Assembly: GCA_963556195.1 (NCBI GenBank) | Contig: OY744525.1 | Location: 62,252,272 to 62,316,271, forward strand | Direction: 5' to 3' | Source: Sepiola atlantica | Taxonomy: Eukaryota; Mollusca; Cephalopoda; Sepiida; Sepiolidae | Length of the DNA: 64,000 bases | Shown here: piece by piece, positions 10,955-20,856 of the stretch | How the letters are laid out: each line of letters opens with the position of its first letter | How positions within the stretch are numbered: the first letter of the stretch is position 1 | Program-made: the position numbers and the translations under genes | Notes under the pieces: model-generated | Databases searched by the model: none | Seen by the model: only the letters and a program-made list of their open reading frames with translations | Told to the model about the DNA's origin: nothing

Positions 10955-11035
10955 CCACTTCCTAAGTGGCAAAGAGTCATGCAGAAGATTGCATTAAGTC
11001 GCCCTTAACAAGACGTATTTATATATATATATTAT
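10955..11035. repeat. single arm of the 11.4-kb palindrome family
   Basis: CCACTTCCTAAG-GG-AAAGAGTCATGCAGAAGATTGCATTAAGTCG-type sequence, matching one arm of the palindrome at 11386-11648, followed by (AT)n. Confidence 0.7.
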
Positions 11036-11129
11036 ATTACATATATCTTGGTGTATGCCGAAACAATTGTATGCTAAATAAGAAAATAAATTCTGTGAAA
11101 TATGGGAATCTGTCTTTTAAAACATTGGA

Positions 11130-11133
11130 TATG

Positions 11134-11184
<51 letters not shown>

Positions 11185-11215
11185 TTATATATTTATATAT
11201 TGTATTTTTATGTAT
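11130..11215. repeat. (TA)n microsatellite
   Basis: Long (TA)n run with TTTATA interruptions. The open frame crossing it is a repeat artefact. Confidence 0.9.
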
Positions 11216-11385
11216 ATAAATGTAATACATGGACACGTGTTTCTGGATATCAGTCGTCATCAGCATGGCCAACTTAGACAAAGATTGAACCCACGATTAA
11301 ATTGTCTGTAGTCTGGAGTTTACCCTCCGGACTACGACGCCTTACCTGAAAATATGTACGCTTTTTATAACCTAAATATTAAGTT

Positions 11386-11502
11386 ATGTATTTGTTATTA
11401 TTTTTACTGGCGATAGTAACAGTGTTTGTATTTTTTCCACTTCCTAAGCGGTAAAGAGTCATGCAGAAGATTGCATTAAGTCGCTCTTAACAGGATGTAT
11501 TC

Positions 11503-11538
<36 letters not shown>

Positions 11539-11648
11539 GTCCTTTTAAGGGCGACTTAATGCGATCTTCTGCATGACTCTTTACCGCTTAGGAAGTGGAA
11601 AAAATACAAACGCTGTTACTATCGCCAGTAAAAATAACAAATACATAA
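11386..11648. mobile_element. palindromic element with (AT)n loop
   Basis: Left arm (about 11386-11503) begins TATGTATTTGTTATTATTTT and runs through ACTGGCGATAGTAACAG and AGAGTCATGCAGAAGAT. The right arm (about 11537-11648) is its near-perfect reverse complement. The loop is an (AT)n run. It is a foldback or MITE-type structure with no coding capacity. A related single arm lies at 10955-11035. A flanking duplication could not be resolved because both ends border AT repeats. Confidence 0.8.
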
Positions 11649-11649
11649 T

Positions 11650-11660
11650 ATATATATATA

Positions 11661-11701
<41 letters not shown>

Positions 11702-12280
11702 TTGGAATGAAATTTCTGTCCGTTCTCTACGAAATTATACATCACATAAACAGGAAATGCATCCAGTATCTAAAACAAAACAACAATGTCAGCTGCATAA
11801 GTTGAAGGAAACAGATCTACTGGCTAAAAATTAAATAAGATGCGTTGCTACAGTAAGTTGAGTATGTCACATTCCGGAAGGGTTGTGGCAGTATTGTGAT
11901 GCACGGATGTCCAAAGCGTTATTTAACTGGTCTGATTCTTGAGAGAGAGAGAGGGGGGATAGAGGTCAACTCAGTTTTCATCTTCCATCAATTCCTTTTT
12001 TACACTTACTCCTACTCTACCAATTTGTAGCAACAACTCGAGCTATAAAGATATACCATTATATTTGTATATACAAATATTCGTCATCTTTGTTTTAACA
12101 AAGCACCACTATAGGACATCTTCAATTTGGTGCCATGACCAGGATGTAATATAGAATACATAGATTTTGGACGCGTCTATAACCCAGCAAAATTTTTTAT
12201 TTTACTCATTTTATTTTTAAAAAGATTTTCTTTTAATTTCATATAAATCAGTTGCTTGATTCTATAGTTGGCATTGGTTT
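11650..12280. other. (TA)n then no gene recognised
   Basis: (TA)n at 11648-11699, followed by sequence with no identified element. A GA run lies at 11942-11958. Confidence 0.4.
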
Positions 12281-12284
12281 TCTC

Positions 12285-12440
12285 GATTCCTTTTTAGAAT
12301 CAGGTGCTTACAGGAAAAACTATGTGAAAATCGCCAACATTCATAGTGAACGTGGTGCTACGGATCCAACAGGATTCGAACATGGCATGCTAAGTTTTAA
12401 ATCTGTGATGGTATCCACTTCACCAATCCCACCTCCCAAT
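12285..12440 (-). mobile_element. tRNA-type SINE
   Basis: Minus-strand SINE. Read on the plus strand it holds 'AGAATCAGGTGCTTACAGGA', a B-box complement GGATTCGAAC at about 12371-12381 and TCACCAATCCCACC at its right end. The same order of words occurs at 27095-27240 (AGAATCATGTACTTACAGGA, GGATTCGAAC, TTTCACCACTGCCACC). The right end on the plus strand is the tRNA-like 5' head. No intact cloverleaf. Confidence 0.65.
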
Positions 12441-12729
12441 TTTTGCTTATAATCTAACACTCTTCATGGGACGGGTAATTGTCAATTGTTTATTGTGATA
12501 ATGCTCTCAAACAATTCCATGAAGTTCTTCCTTGCTTCCTTTCATTGGCATTTCAAAAGAGTGTCCCCTTCTCTGATCCCCTGTGTTTAGTCAACTGTCA
12601 GAATCGATTTCACATGTGACGTTATTTAACTTACATCAAGCATAAAATTAAGTAATTTTTTTGTTAATAATTATAATGGGATTTTGCAGAAGGATGCAAA
12701 AAAGATTAAACAATATTTCAGCTATATTA

Positions 12730-13950
12730 TTTTGCTAATCAGAAATCAAGTCAATACATGCACAAATATGCACACACACATGCATATAAATAAATATGCA
12801 CACATAATATAATCATACACACAATAATACACACTCATATATGAAAACATACTGGCATATATATATACACATATATGTGGACACACAAAAGTGTAAACAT
12901 GCATATGCACACATATATACACATACTTGTATACATATACAGATATATGAACATATACACATGTACAATGTACATGTGCATAGACATACAAATATGCACA
13001 CAGAGGCATATATATATATATATATACATGTATGAACATAGATATATACACATGCATACAAATATGCACACAGACATTTCTATGCACATACAAATATGCA
13101 CACATACAAATATATATTCGTATACATACAAATATGCACACAGAGGCATATATATATATATATATATACATGTATGAATATAGATATATACACATGCGTA
13201 CAAATATGCACACATAGACATTTCTATGCACATACAAATCTGCACACATACAAATATATATTCGTACACACATATGAACATATATATATGCATGCATATA
13301 TACACATGTATAAATAAGCATACATTTTTGTACAGATTTAAATGTGCATATGCACACACACATATGTACTCATTCACATGTTCATACACATAAATATATA
13401 TACATATACAAAACTATGCACACGTACATATTCACAGGCACAAACACGTGTACACATAAATATATATACATACAAATATATATGGATGTAGAAATATGTA
13501 TATACAAATATATGCACACACAGTAATATATATATACACATATAAACAAACATATGCACACAGAGAAATATATGCATATATATTTAGACACTTATAAACA
13601 GACACATATATATTCACATACACAAATAAGCATATATATATATTCACATACACAAATAAGCATATATATATATTCACACACATATAAACATATATATATA
13701 TATATATTCACACACATATATACATATATATATATATATTCACACACATATAAATATATATATATTCACACACATATAAATGTATATATATATTCACACA
13801 CATATAAATGTATATATATATATATGTATATATATATTCACACACATATAAACATATATATATATATTCACACATATAAACATATATATATTAACACACA
13901 TATAAACATATATATATATATATATATATATATGCTTCGGAATTTTTTAG
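12730..13950. repeat. TATACACA-type compound microsatellite
   Basis: About 1.2 kb of alternating purine-pyrimidine repeats built from ATACAC, ATATGCACACA and (TA)n, with longer-period structure: a ~110-150-bp block containing CAAATATGCACACA-GAGGCATATATA recurs between 12980 and 13260. Long open frames on both strands, up to 205 codons of Tyr/Ile/Cys/His, arise purely from the repeat. Confidence 0.95.
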
Positions 13951-13972
13951 ATGAGGCTTTATAATTCGTAGA

Positions 13973-14208
13973 ATTTGGTATATTCGGACTACTGTTCTAA
14001 TCTTGGGTGTTTTTATCGCAACCTTTCGGCCGATGTAACCTCCGACCTTTTTCAGGTGTACTTTGTCGAACTCGTCCAGATTCCCGAGTTCGACAGAAAG
14101 ATTACGGAGTCTGACAAAGTACACCTGAAGAAGGTTGGAGGTTACATCGGCCGAAACGTTGTGATAAAAACACCCAAGATGAGAACAGTAGTCAGAATAT
14201 ACCAAATT
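13973..14208. mobile_element. palindromic element carrying CTGA-A-GA/GAAAC motif
   Basis: Imperfect palindrome of about 235 bp. The left arm begins AATTTGGTATATTCGGACTA and includes TCTTGGGTGTTTTTATCGCA. The right arm is the reverse complement, ending AGAATATACCAAATTT. The right arm contains CTGAAGA (14125-14131), a potential hairpin and GAAAC (14153-14157). The left arm holds the mirrored, slightly degraded copy. Because it is a palindrome, both strands give nearly the same peptide (MVYSDYCS-LGCFY), which is not evidence of a gene. A single-armed relative lies at 52231-52320. Confidence 0.75.
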
Positions 14209-14211
14209 TTA

Positions 14212-14212
<1 letters not shown>

Positions 14213-14243
<31 letters not shown>

Positions 14244-14257
14244 TCAGGCACATATAA

Positions 14258-14308
<51 letters not shown>

Positions 14309-14317
14309 CACACATAA

Positions 14318-14372
<55 letters not shown>

Positions 14373-14381
14373 CACACATAA

Positions 14382-14460
<79 letters not shown>

Positions 14461-14650
14461 CACACATATAAACATATATATATATATATATTCACACACA
14501 TATAAACATATATATATATATTCACACACATATAAACATATATATATATATTCACACACATATAAACAAACATATACACACATATGCACAAATAGCGCAT
14601 ATATACATACATATATCCACACCCAAGTCACCCACATGTACATATATACA
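14213..14650. repeat. TATACACA-type microsatellite
   Basis: Continuation of the microsatellite zone beyond the palindrome, mostly (TA)n punctuated every 40-60 bp by TTCACACACATATAAACA. Confidence 0.95.
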
Positions 14651-14654
14651 TATT

Positions 14655-15440
14655 TTAGGGCTTTATATCTGTTCTCTCTTTAAGCTAACGTTTGAACTTT
14701 AATATTAAAAATGTTTTTATTTATATTTTTTACTTAAAAGAATGTCTTTCTATAAGAACGATTTGAATATTAAATTAATATAAAGGTGGGGGAGAAGGGA
14801 GAAAATAGAAGGAGAATGAAGACAATAAGGTATCTTGTTTATCACCATCATCATCGTCATCACTATAGTCAGCATCATAAATAAATAAACCGAATAGACG
14901 TGATTCAAATTGATATTAAAAAAAAAGGATGAGGAGGAGAAGTTTAAGATATGACCCGATTTTCTATGTTCCCAGCCCCGTTGATAATTAACCGTTTCAT
15001 ATAAAAATGGTAATACCTAAAGGTACGATTATCAATTATATAAAGGAAAGATGTCGATTCTGTTTTTCGGGCAAGAGCTCAGAACTACTGAGGATACACT
15101 TACAAAGTTTACATATTCTGATTCAGTATCGCCTGAAGCAGTTTATGGTAAAAAGTAACACTGTAATACTTATTCGCTTGGGATTGCCACGGACTAAATT
15201 ACTGACTGTGGAGACAGAGAAAAATGTTCAAACATCCAATAAATCAAGGAAACTAACTATATAGTTTTAAAGTTATTTCTCCATAACAAATTAAAACTGA
15301 AAATTAAAAAAAAATAAAAATAAAAATAAAATGGTAATATAGGGATAATGGCTGGAATCAGCAGTACACGGTGTTCTTTATTCATTCCAAGGCAATGCAT
15401 GATAGTACTTTATATATACTTATTGTTATATATTTGAATG
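14655..15440. other. no gene recognised
   Basis: Spacer with AT-rich patches. The frame at 15007-15264 has no recognisable similarity and no supporting signals. Confidence 0.4.
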
Positions 15441-15459
15441 AGACGACGACAGACGTACA

Positions 15460-15680
15460 ACTTACCTCGTGTGGGGAGCCGGGCACAACGAAAGAAAAGA
15501 AAGAGAATGAGCAATGCGTTGTTATGGGAAGGAAGTACTTCCGGCGGAAACGGAAGTACTTCCGTCGGAAACGGAAGTGCTTCCGGCAGAGACGCATTGT
15601 GGGAAGGAGGCTGCACTATAAGAGCAATCAATGTTTGGGTAAGAGCGGCGGGGCAGTTGCCTGAGAAACACGTAGTGCCG
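15460..15680 (-). promoter_or_regulatory. candidate promoter and first exon (minus strand)
   Basis: About 15535-15590 carries three closely spaced ACTTCCG/CGGAAGT pairs, which match the ETS-family core GGAA in both orientations and recur with a ~18-20-bp period. Downstream on the minus strand follows a pyrimidine-rich stretch (CATTCTCTTTCTTTTCTTTC as read on the complement of 15490-15520). Then comes CACACGAG followed by GTAAGT at 15465-15460, a good splice donor. The segment is GC-richer and CpG-richer than its surroundings. The arrangement (ETS sites, pyrimidine start region, short 5' exon, donor) is that of TATA-less housekeeping promoters. No coding exon was identified further left, so the gene is unknown; an LTR or other repeat could also look like this. 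Confidence 0.4.
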
Positions 15681-15789
15681 TCGTCTAAAGTGATAGAAGG
15701 AAGAAGAAGAAGGAGAGAAAGAGGAATTTATTTTTATTTCGGGTTGCTACCTACTGCCCGAAACTTAAGAACATTTATAAAAGTATAAT

Positions 15790-16420
15790 CCTTACTTTAA
15801 ATCTCAACATGAATGAATGTAGTGAATAAAAATTAGATTTATATTCATAAAATAAAATGCCTCCAGTCTAACAAACTTACTAGCTGGAATAACTAAGAAT
15901 AAAAACTCAGGATGAGAATATTCTATGTTCATTGAAAATTTCTTCTAATTCTTCACAATTCTATCGATTAAGTGCCATATTTTTCGATTTTAAGACATTT
16001 TCAGGTAAAGGAAAAAGTCATAATGAAAAAAAATCTGTAACGGTATATGATGTGTTGTTGCTTATAAAAATTGTCTATTTGTTTTTATCGAATCTTTTTT
16101 TGATAAAGAGCAGAGGACTGTCCGACATATTAGAATTATTAGAACAACTAGAATCTACATGCTGTTATGTTTTTCATGAAGCATTTTAAGAATGTAATTT
16201 AGGTTAAACTTATAAAATCTGACCGACTTAATTTTATCTATATAATAGTGCGTAAAGGAAATTTCATATTCGTACTTACGTTATCACCTTCCACCTTTTT
16301 TTACAAGATGGGATCAGCCGATCCCCCGAAGATGCGATGCAAAAAAAAAGAAAAATTAAAAGAAAATTCATTTGATGTTACTGTTGTGTCGCCGATGAAA
16401 CTCGAACTAAAATACAATTT
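15790..16420. other. no gene recognised
   Basis: AT-rich spacer. Short open frames on both strands show no similarity to known proteins. Confidence 0.4.
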
Positions 16421-16645
16421 CTTGACCTTTGGGCTAAGATCAAAGTGTAGTATCTTTTCTGTCCAAAGATGGTATAATAATATTGTGGGGTCTCCGTTCA
16501 CGCCAGACGTCTATAGAATAGAAATATGTCACAAACTCCTACGGGGTTTTTGGAGATAGACTCCCATAACCAGATATATTCTGAAACTACGTTAATTATA
16601 GTACTTCGATAAGTATGTATCACTTTGAACAAAGGTGATCCAATA
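16421..16645 (+). mobile_element. U2 snRNA-headed repeat
   Basis: GGCTAAGATCAAAGTGTAGT and the following ATCTTTTCT match U2 snRNA nucleotides of roughly 19-45 (GGCUAAGAUCAAGUGUAGUAUCUGUUCU in U2, from memory) with one inserted A. The downstream body (AATAATATTGTGGGGTCT through TTTTGGAGATAGACTCCC to AAGTATGTATCACTTTGA) matches the dispersed repeat at 9290-9500. An additional partial copy of the body starts near 16640. This head/body combination differs from the SINE at 17610-17943. Confidence 0.6.
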
Positions 16646-16711
16646 ATATCGTGGGCTCTACATTCACGCAGGACGTCCATCGATTGCACAGCAGCAATAT
16701 CAATATACAAC

Positions 16712-16753
16712 AGATGACGGATACACCTGTGGAATTTCCACGGGTCACACTAG
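16712..16753 (+). mobile_element. Helitron-like 3' terminus
   Basis: A perfect 6-bp hairpin, GTGGAA-T-TTCCAC, followed by GGGTCACACTAG and then T. This has the same layout as the end at 40180-40205. A degraded version (CCGTGGAATTTCCACGGGTG) lies at 17030-17052 and another at about 32540. The 5' end was not identified. Confidence 0.5.
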
Positions 16754-16754
16754 T

Positions 16755-17590
16755 TATTATTAGTATTAGTATTAATAGTAGTATTATTATTTTAACCTGC
16801 TCTATGACACATCCGGTATACCAAAAGTGCTTTATGCCTAATTTAAGGCAATACTGACTAATAGTTTTCTATCCTATAAGTATCCTATATGTATAACGTC
16901 ACAGTCACATGTGTTCCCATCAAGTCGTTTTATACTCTTACCTTTTACAGCGCTTGTTTAAATCAACGTTTCCATAGAATGGAAATATTTTTAAGCACTC
17001 CAGCAATATAAAAACAGATAAAAGATACAACCGTGGAATTTCCACGGGTGCCGCTTATAAAATAATCAGTATTGGAAACGCTTTGTAATGACCAATTATA
17101 ACTCTTCTTAAATTAATTAAAAATTAAAATTAAAATGTTTGATTCAACATATTCGTCCTGATTAGAGATGCAATTACGATTACAGGCATTTGACTATCTT
17201 GCCATTTTAATTTACAGTTGGAAATTATTGAAATGACAATTACTGAAATCTTCTACAATCACCGGTCGGTAACATCTACAATCTGGCAACAAATTTGACA
17301 AGGCACATGCGATGCCTGAAGGAATATTCGCAGAAACATGACTGAAATAAGAAATTCCAAAAAGAAATGGCAGAGGAACAAACCACGTGAATTAGAAGAA
17401 TGGTTCATGTTTTTTTTTGTTTTTTGTTTTTGTTTTTTTTGCGTTTTTTTTTTCATTCTAAATTTAAAATTTTAATAAATTATCTTGAAATACTAGAAAA
17501 TATATATTCTCCATGTATTATATACTCCAGTTATGGATATAGTCCACCCCTCTCCCTCTCTCTCTCTTTCTCTCTCTCTTATGGGTTAGG
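16755..17590. other. no gene recognised
   Basis: AT-rich spacer with a (CT)n run at 17555-17580. The frames at 17259-17603 are low-complexity. Confidence 0.4.
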
Positions 17591-17594
17591 ATTG

Positions 17595-17609
17595 CAGATC
17601 TGATGAGTA
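17595..17609. repeat. target-site duplication, left
   Basis: 15-bp direct repeat identical to 17944-17958, flanking the U2-headed SINE. Its length fits LINE-type target-primed insertion. Confidence 0.9.
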
Positions 17610-17943
17610 TTGATTTACTCCTCTCCAGGAGTTAGGCACAAGGCCAGTTTTTATCTTACTCCCACAAGTAAGATGTGATCCAAGGTCGGGTCGGGAAAGT
17701 GGGGTTTAAAAATTGCCTGGGCAGCCCCGTCGGCATTCCCCGGTAGGGGCGCCTCAGGCAGTAAGCAATAAACTTACTCCTCCCCAAAGAGGGGAGGCGA
17801 AGCCTGGGAGGGTGGACCTCCTAGAACTGCACAGGACAGACCCATAGACCGGCGTAAATCAAGCCCCGAAGGCCAAGACAATACCAGTCTATGGGGTGAA
17901 GTATCCATCGGAACACTTTGATCTTAGCCAAAAGGCCAAGAAA
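17610..17943 (-). mobile_element. full-length U2 snRNA-headed SINE with target duplication
   Basis: Minus-strand element of 334 bp. Its 5' end (17943 downward) reads TTGGCCTTTTGGCTAAGATC and then AAAGTGT, matching the 5' end of U2 snRNA. A GC-rich body follows, with inverted GGAGG/CCTCC and GGGGAG blocks. The 3' tail reads CTTGTGCCTAACTCCTGGAG, then AGGAGTAAAT. It is flanked by a perfect 15-bp direct repeat, CAGATCTGATGAGTA, at 17595-17609 and 17944-17958. Those long perfect duplications and the snRNA head show it is a retrotransposed SINE, not a U2 gene. A second copy lacking the head lies at 21291-21557. Confidence 0.9.
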
Positions 17944-17958
17944 CAGATCTGATGAGTA
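17944..17958. repeat. target-site duplication, right
   Basis: Second copy of the 15-bp duplication flanking the U2-headed SINE. Confidence 0.9.
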
Positions 17959-18599
17959 GCTGAAACATGTTCTTGAAGCAGAGTGACAACGAAGTATCTA
18001 TCTTAACTATATTTTATTTATCTAAACTCTGTGGATATCCATTTTGTTTCAATTAAGAGTTACTTCTGTGTGGATCATCCCACCACATGGAATTCAAGCC
18101 ACCCCCTCCCCACCTATATATCCGGACAGTGTTTGCTGCAGTACTAAGATTTTGCTAGCAACTGGAATCCAACTTCAAATCCTTAATTGGTACCAAAGTT
18201 ATTCTTACATAACGAAAGTCGATGTTTGAATGGAAAAGTTCGAGTGACACCTAAGAGTGAGAGGTGACCCCAGGACAGAGGACGACGAAACAATGTGACT
18301 CCCGGGTGACAGTGATAGAGAATGAACGCCCTCTGATTGCATGGAGCCCCCTCCCTTCCTGAAGCTGTTCCGTCCTGGCCCAGAAGCACCGTAGGTCCAG
18401 TGGAGGACACTCAAGAACATGAATGGGGCGATCAAAAGCTGATATAGCAAGATAGGGCTATAAAAACTGACCCAACCATCTACGAGTGTGGAGAGGATGG
18501 CTATACGATGCAGTACTGCCTTGTTAACCCTGTACTACCAAACCAGTACAACTTGAAATATCTATGATAGTACAAAGGACTCTGCAAAAAAATGAAAAA

Positions 18600-18672
18600 C
18601 TGGTGCATAACAACAGCAAATGAACGCCTCTGTGTAGCTTACTTGCCATAGATATATTTTCATACTATTATA
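18600..18672 (+). mobile_element. Penelope-type terminal repeat scrap
   Basis: GAACGCCTCTGTGTAGCTTA followed by TTGCCATA-ATATATTTTCATA, matching the segment just downstream of the GAAAC motif at 9956-9960 and 21230-21234. Only this short piece remains. Confidence 0.55.
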
Positions 18673-18699
18673 TATATTTATATTAGGTACAAACATTGT

Positions 18700-19245
18700 T
18701 ATTTATAGATAAAGGTGGTTGTCCAATTTAGGACTCAAGCTAAAATCGACTTGGCATCGGTAGTTTCTGGATGTTTATGTAGACGGCCGAAAAAAGCAAA
18801 ATGAATAGTCGGTTGTCTGCATCCCAAAATTCCAAAACTAGGCTGGATGTACAACTGAAAATAATGCTTCTTACACGTAATTTTTTTTTTAAAAACAAAA
18901 ACATCACTGCACAAGTGTTAAAACGGTGTTAGGGTTAGGATTATAATTTTTTTTTTTTTTTGCATGAAAAAGTTTGTTTTCTCACTGAACAAGTGTTAAC
19001 ACGGTGTTAGAGTTAAAGTTAGGGTTCGGGTTCGTTTAAATTCATTATTGCTTTGATCAATTTTTATTTCCAATTAGTGAATTTAATCAATTAAGATGTT
19101 AACTTGTCATCTACTTATTTTCTCGCATTCTGATTGGATAAGTGCTTCGGCATTTTCCAGCTGTCTACGTAAACATCCAGAAACTACCAACGCCAAGTCG
19201 ATTTTAGCTTGATCCCTAATCTGGACAAGTACCTAAATAAAAAAA
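18700..19245. mobile_element. 540-bp inverted-repeat element
   Basis: The left end reads ATTAGGTACA and then CAAGCTAAAATCGACTTGGC, GTAGTTTCTGGATGTTTA. The right end is the reverse complement (TAAACATCCAGAAACTAC, GCCAAGTCGATTTTAGCTTG, GTATACCTAAT). Arms are about 100 bp with some divergence. The interior has two copies of an ACAAGTGTTAA-ACGGTGTTAG segment (about 18908 and 18990). Non-coding foldback/MITE-type element. Confidence 0.65.
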
Positions 19246-19539
19246 ATGGTATACCTAATAGACAGCTCTATTTATTATTGAACACTTTTATATAATCACA
19301 GTAGGGATTCACTGGAGTTCACTGTATCTGATCATATATTTTGCATAATTCTCCATCGTGAGTGAATCTTTTTTTCTAATTGTATATAAAAAAGATTATT
19401 TCTTTTTCCTTGAGGTGTGTTTATCCTTACCTGTAATCTCACAACCGTTCTTTCCATTTTTAAAATTTTTCTTTTCATTTTCTTTAATTTGCTGAGGACG
19501 GGGTATTCTTCCAAATGCCATACAATCACCCACTATTTA

Positions 19540-20000
19540 CAGACTCCAACCGAGAGCTCTTTTCAGGATTCTGGCTGTTCCCTTGAGTGCAGTTGTTTCC
19601 ATTTCTCTTGCACTTGGTTCCCCAGGTATATTGCCAAATTCTTTTTCAAGTTCTTCTTCATGGGTTCAGTGGCTCCTATGATAACTGGAATGATTGAGAT
19701 CTCTTTGAGGTTCCAGTTTCTTTTCATATCATACATTACACCATGATATGTTGTCAGTTTCTCCCTTTCAGCTCTGTTTAGGCCCCCATAATTAGGGACA
19801 CTGACCTCAACCATATGACAATGTCAGGTTTGACAGCTGCGTTTTCCAGATAGGTAGCTGTGAGGATTTCATGGTCATAATGGATGGTGTATGTCTCATT
19901 CCCCACAGTTCTCTCAGGTAGATGTTCCCAGGGCCTGCTGCTACACCTGATATTCAGTTTCTTACAGATGGTCCAGTGGAGGTACCTGCACACTCTGTCT
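19540..20000 (-). pseudogene. LINE C-terminal endonuclease-like domain, broken
   Basis: Minus-strand remnant in two frames. The first part (19778-19993) reads LHWTICKKLNIRCS, then EHLPERTVGN, IHYDHEI and KPDIVIW. After a frameshift near 19795-19814 the second part reads VEVSVPNYGGLNRAEREKLT, YHGVMYDMKRNWNLKEIS and IIPVIIGATEPM. This order (HW-LC, WYEHxPE-like, RPDIV, ID/VEVAVP, KExEK-like, VIPVVIGALG-like) is the conserved C-terminal block found downstream of reverse transcriptase in some invertebrate non-LTR elements, thought to be a restriction-endonuclease-like fold. RPDIV and (D/E)V-P could be remnants of its active site. The reverse transcriptase itself is absent. Confidence is moderate because recognition is by pattern only. 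Confidence 0.55.
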
Positions 20001-20123
20001 GAACTGGTTTATTTTATCCATACCCTACTCCCTTCATCCTATCTAATTTGCTGTATAACTGGAAGTATTCAACTCTATGGTCTTGATGCTAGATGTTGGC
20101 TTCTAAGTTGGTGTCTATACCCT

Positions 20124-20165
20124 GTGCTGATGAAGACTCTCGATATATCATCTCAGAAACGATCG
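20124..20165 (+). other. CTGATGA...GAAAC hammerhead-like motif
   Basis: CTGATGA at 20127-20133 and GAAAC at 20156-20160, separated by 22 nt that include a near-palindromic TCGATATATCATCTC region. It has the two conserved hammerhead core words in the right order and spacing, but the helices are poor. It lies next to the inverted repeat at 20177-20372. Confidence 0.3.
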
Positions 20166-20176
20166 TACACTAACTG

Positions 20177-20224
20177 TTGTTTGTGTTGAATTCTTGGAGT
20201 GTAAATAAAAGATATTATATATAC

Positions 20225-20267
<43 letters not shown>

Positions 20268-20272
20268 TGTGG

Positions 20273-20318
<46 letters not shown>

Positions 20319-20372
20319 GTATGTATATGTAATATCTTTTATTTACACTCCAAGAATTCAACACAAACAACA
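20177..20372. repeat. inverted repeat around (TA)n
   Basis: Left arm 20177-20218 (GTTGTTTGTGTTGAATTCTT, GGAGTGTAAATAAAAGATA) and right arm 20331-20372, its near-perfect reverse complement, enclose (TA)n and (TATG)n. Foldback structure without coding content. Confidence 0.8.
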
Positions 20373-20378
20373 ATCCAA

Positions 20379-20379
<1 letters not shown>

Positions 20380-20432
<53 letters not shown>

Positions 20433-20515
20433 TTGGATCCTTGGTTCGAATTGTCCGACCGGCGATACGCTTACATAATTCCATACTGACGAGCATAAAA
20501 TAAAAACACAAAACA
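20380..20515. repeat. (TA)n plus direct repeat A
   Basis: After a (TA)n run, ACTTGGAT-C--GGTTCGAATT, GTCCGACCGGCGATACG and TAAAATAAAAAC form an ~80-bp unit that recurs at 20775-20860. GGTTCGAATT resembles a B-box, so this may be a SINE end. Confidence 0.7.
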
Positions 20516-20774
20516 TATACATGTCTATAGATATCAAAATATTTATTTATTAATAATAATTATTAAGCTTCTATAAAGTTCAGCCCTTTCGAGAGATAAT
20601 AAATTGATGATTCATAAATTAGCCACGTTGCAGGTTCTTTCCCTTGGAAGAAAGAATTCTCTTTAGAATCACAGTACTTGTGTTTACATTGAAAATATAC
20701 AAGGCATATTTCTCTTGTATTTTAAAGAATGATCGTCATGCTGGACGAATGGTTTCAAAACCAGGATTCATAAT

Positions 20775-20856
20775 ACTTGGATCTGAGGTTCGAATTGTCC
20801 GACCGGCGATACGATTACATAATTTAATACTGACGGGTCTAAAATAAAAACGCGAA

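Noticed and set aside
12746..13389. Long overlapping open frames (205 and 184 codons) rich in Tyr, Ile, Cys and His
   Set aside because: They translate a TATACACA-type microsatellite; comparable frames exist on both strands and in several registers.
13891..14505. Two open frames on opposite strands starting MVYSDYCS
   Set aside because: Both arise from the two arms of one palindrome, which is why they look alike; each then runs into a microsatellite.
15438..15788. 116-codon frame across the ETS-like cluster
   Set aside because: Gly/Ser/Arg-rich translation of the repeated ETS-like sites and a GA run; no homology and better explained as a regulatory or leader region.
17900..17943. Genuine U2 snRNA gene
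   Set aside because: Only the first ~30 nt match U2; the Sm site and 3' stem-loops are absent, and perfect target duplications flank a SINE body.
18925..19035. Telomere-like GTTAGGG words
   Set aside because: Only a few irregular copies inside an inverted-repeat element; not a TTAGGG array.
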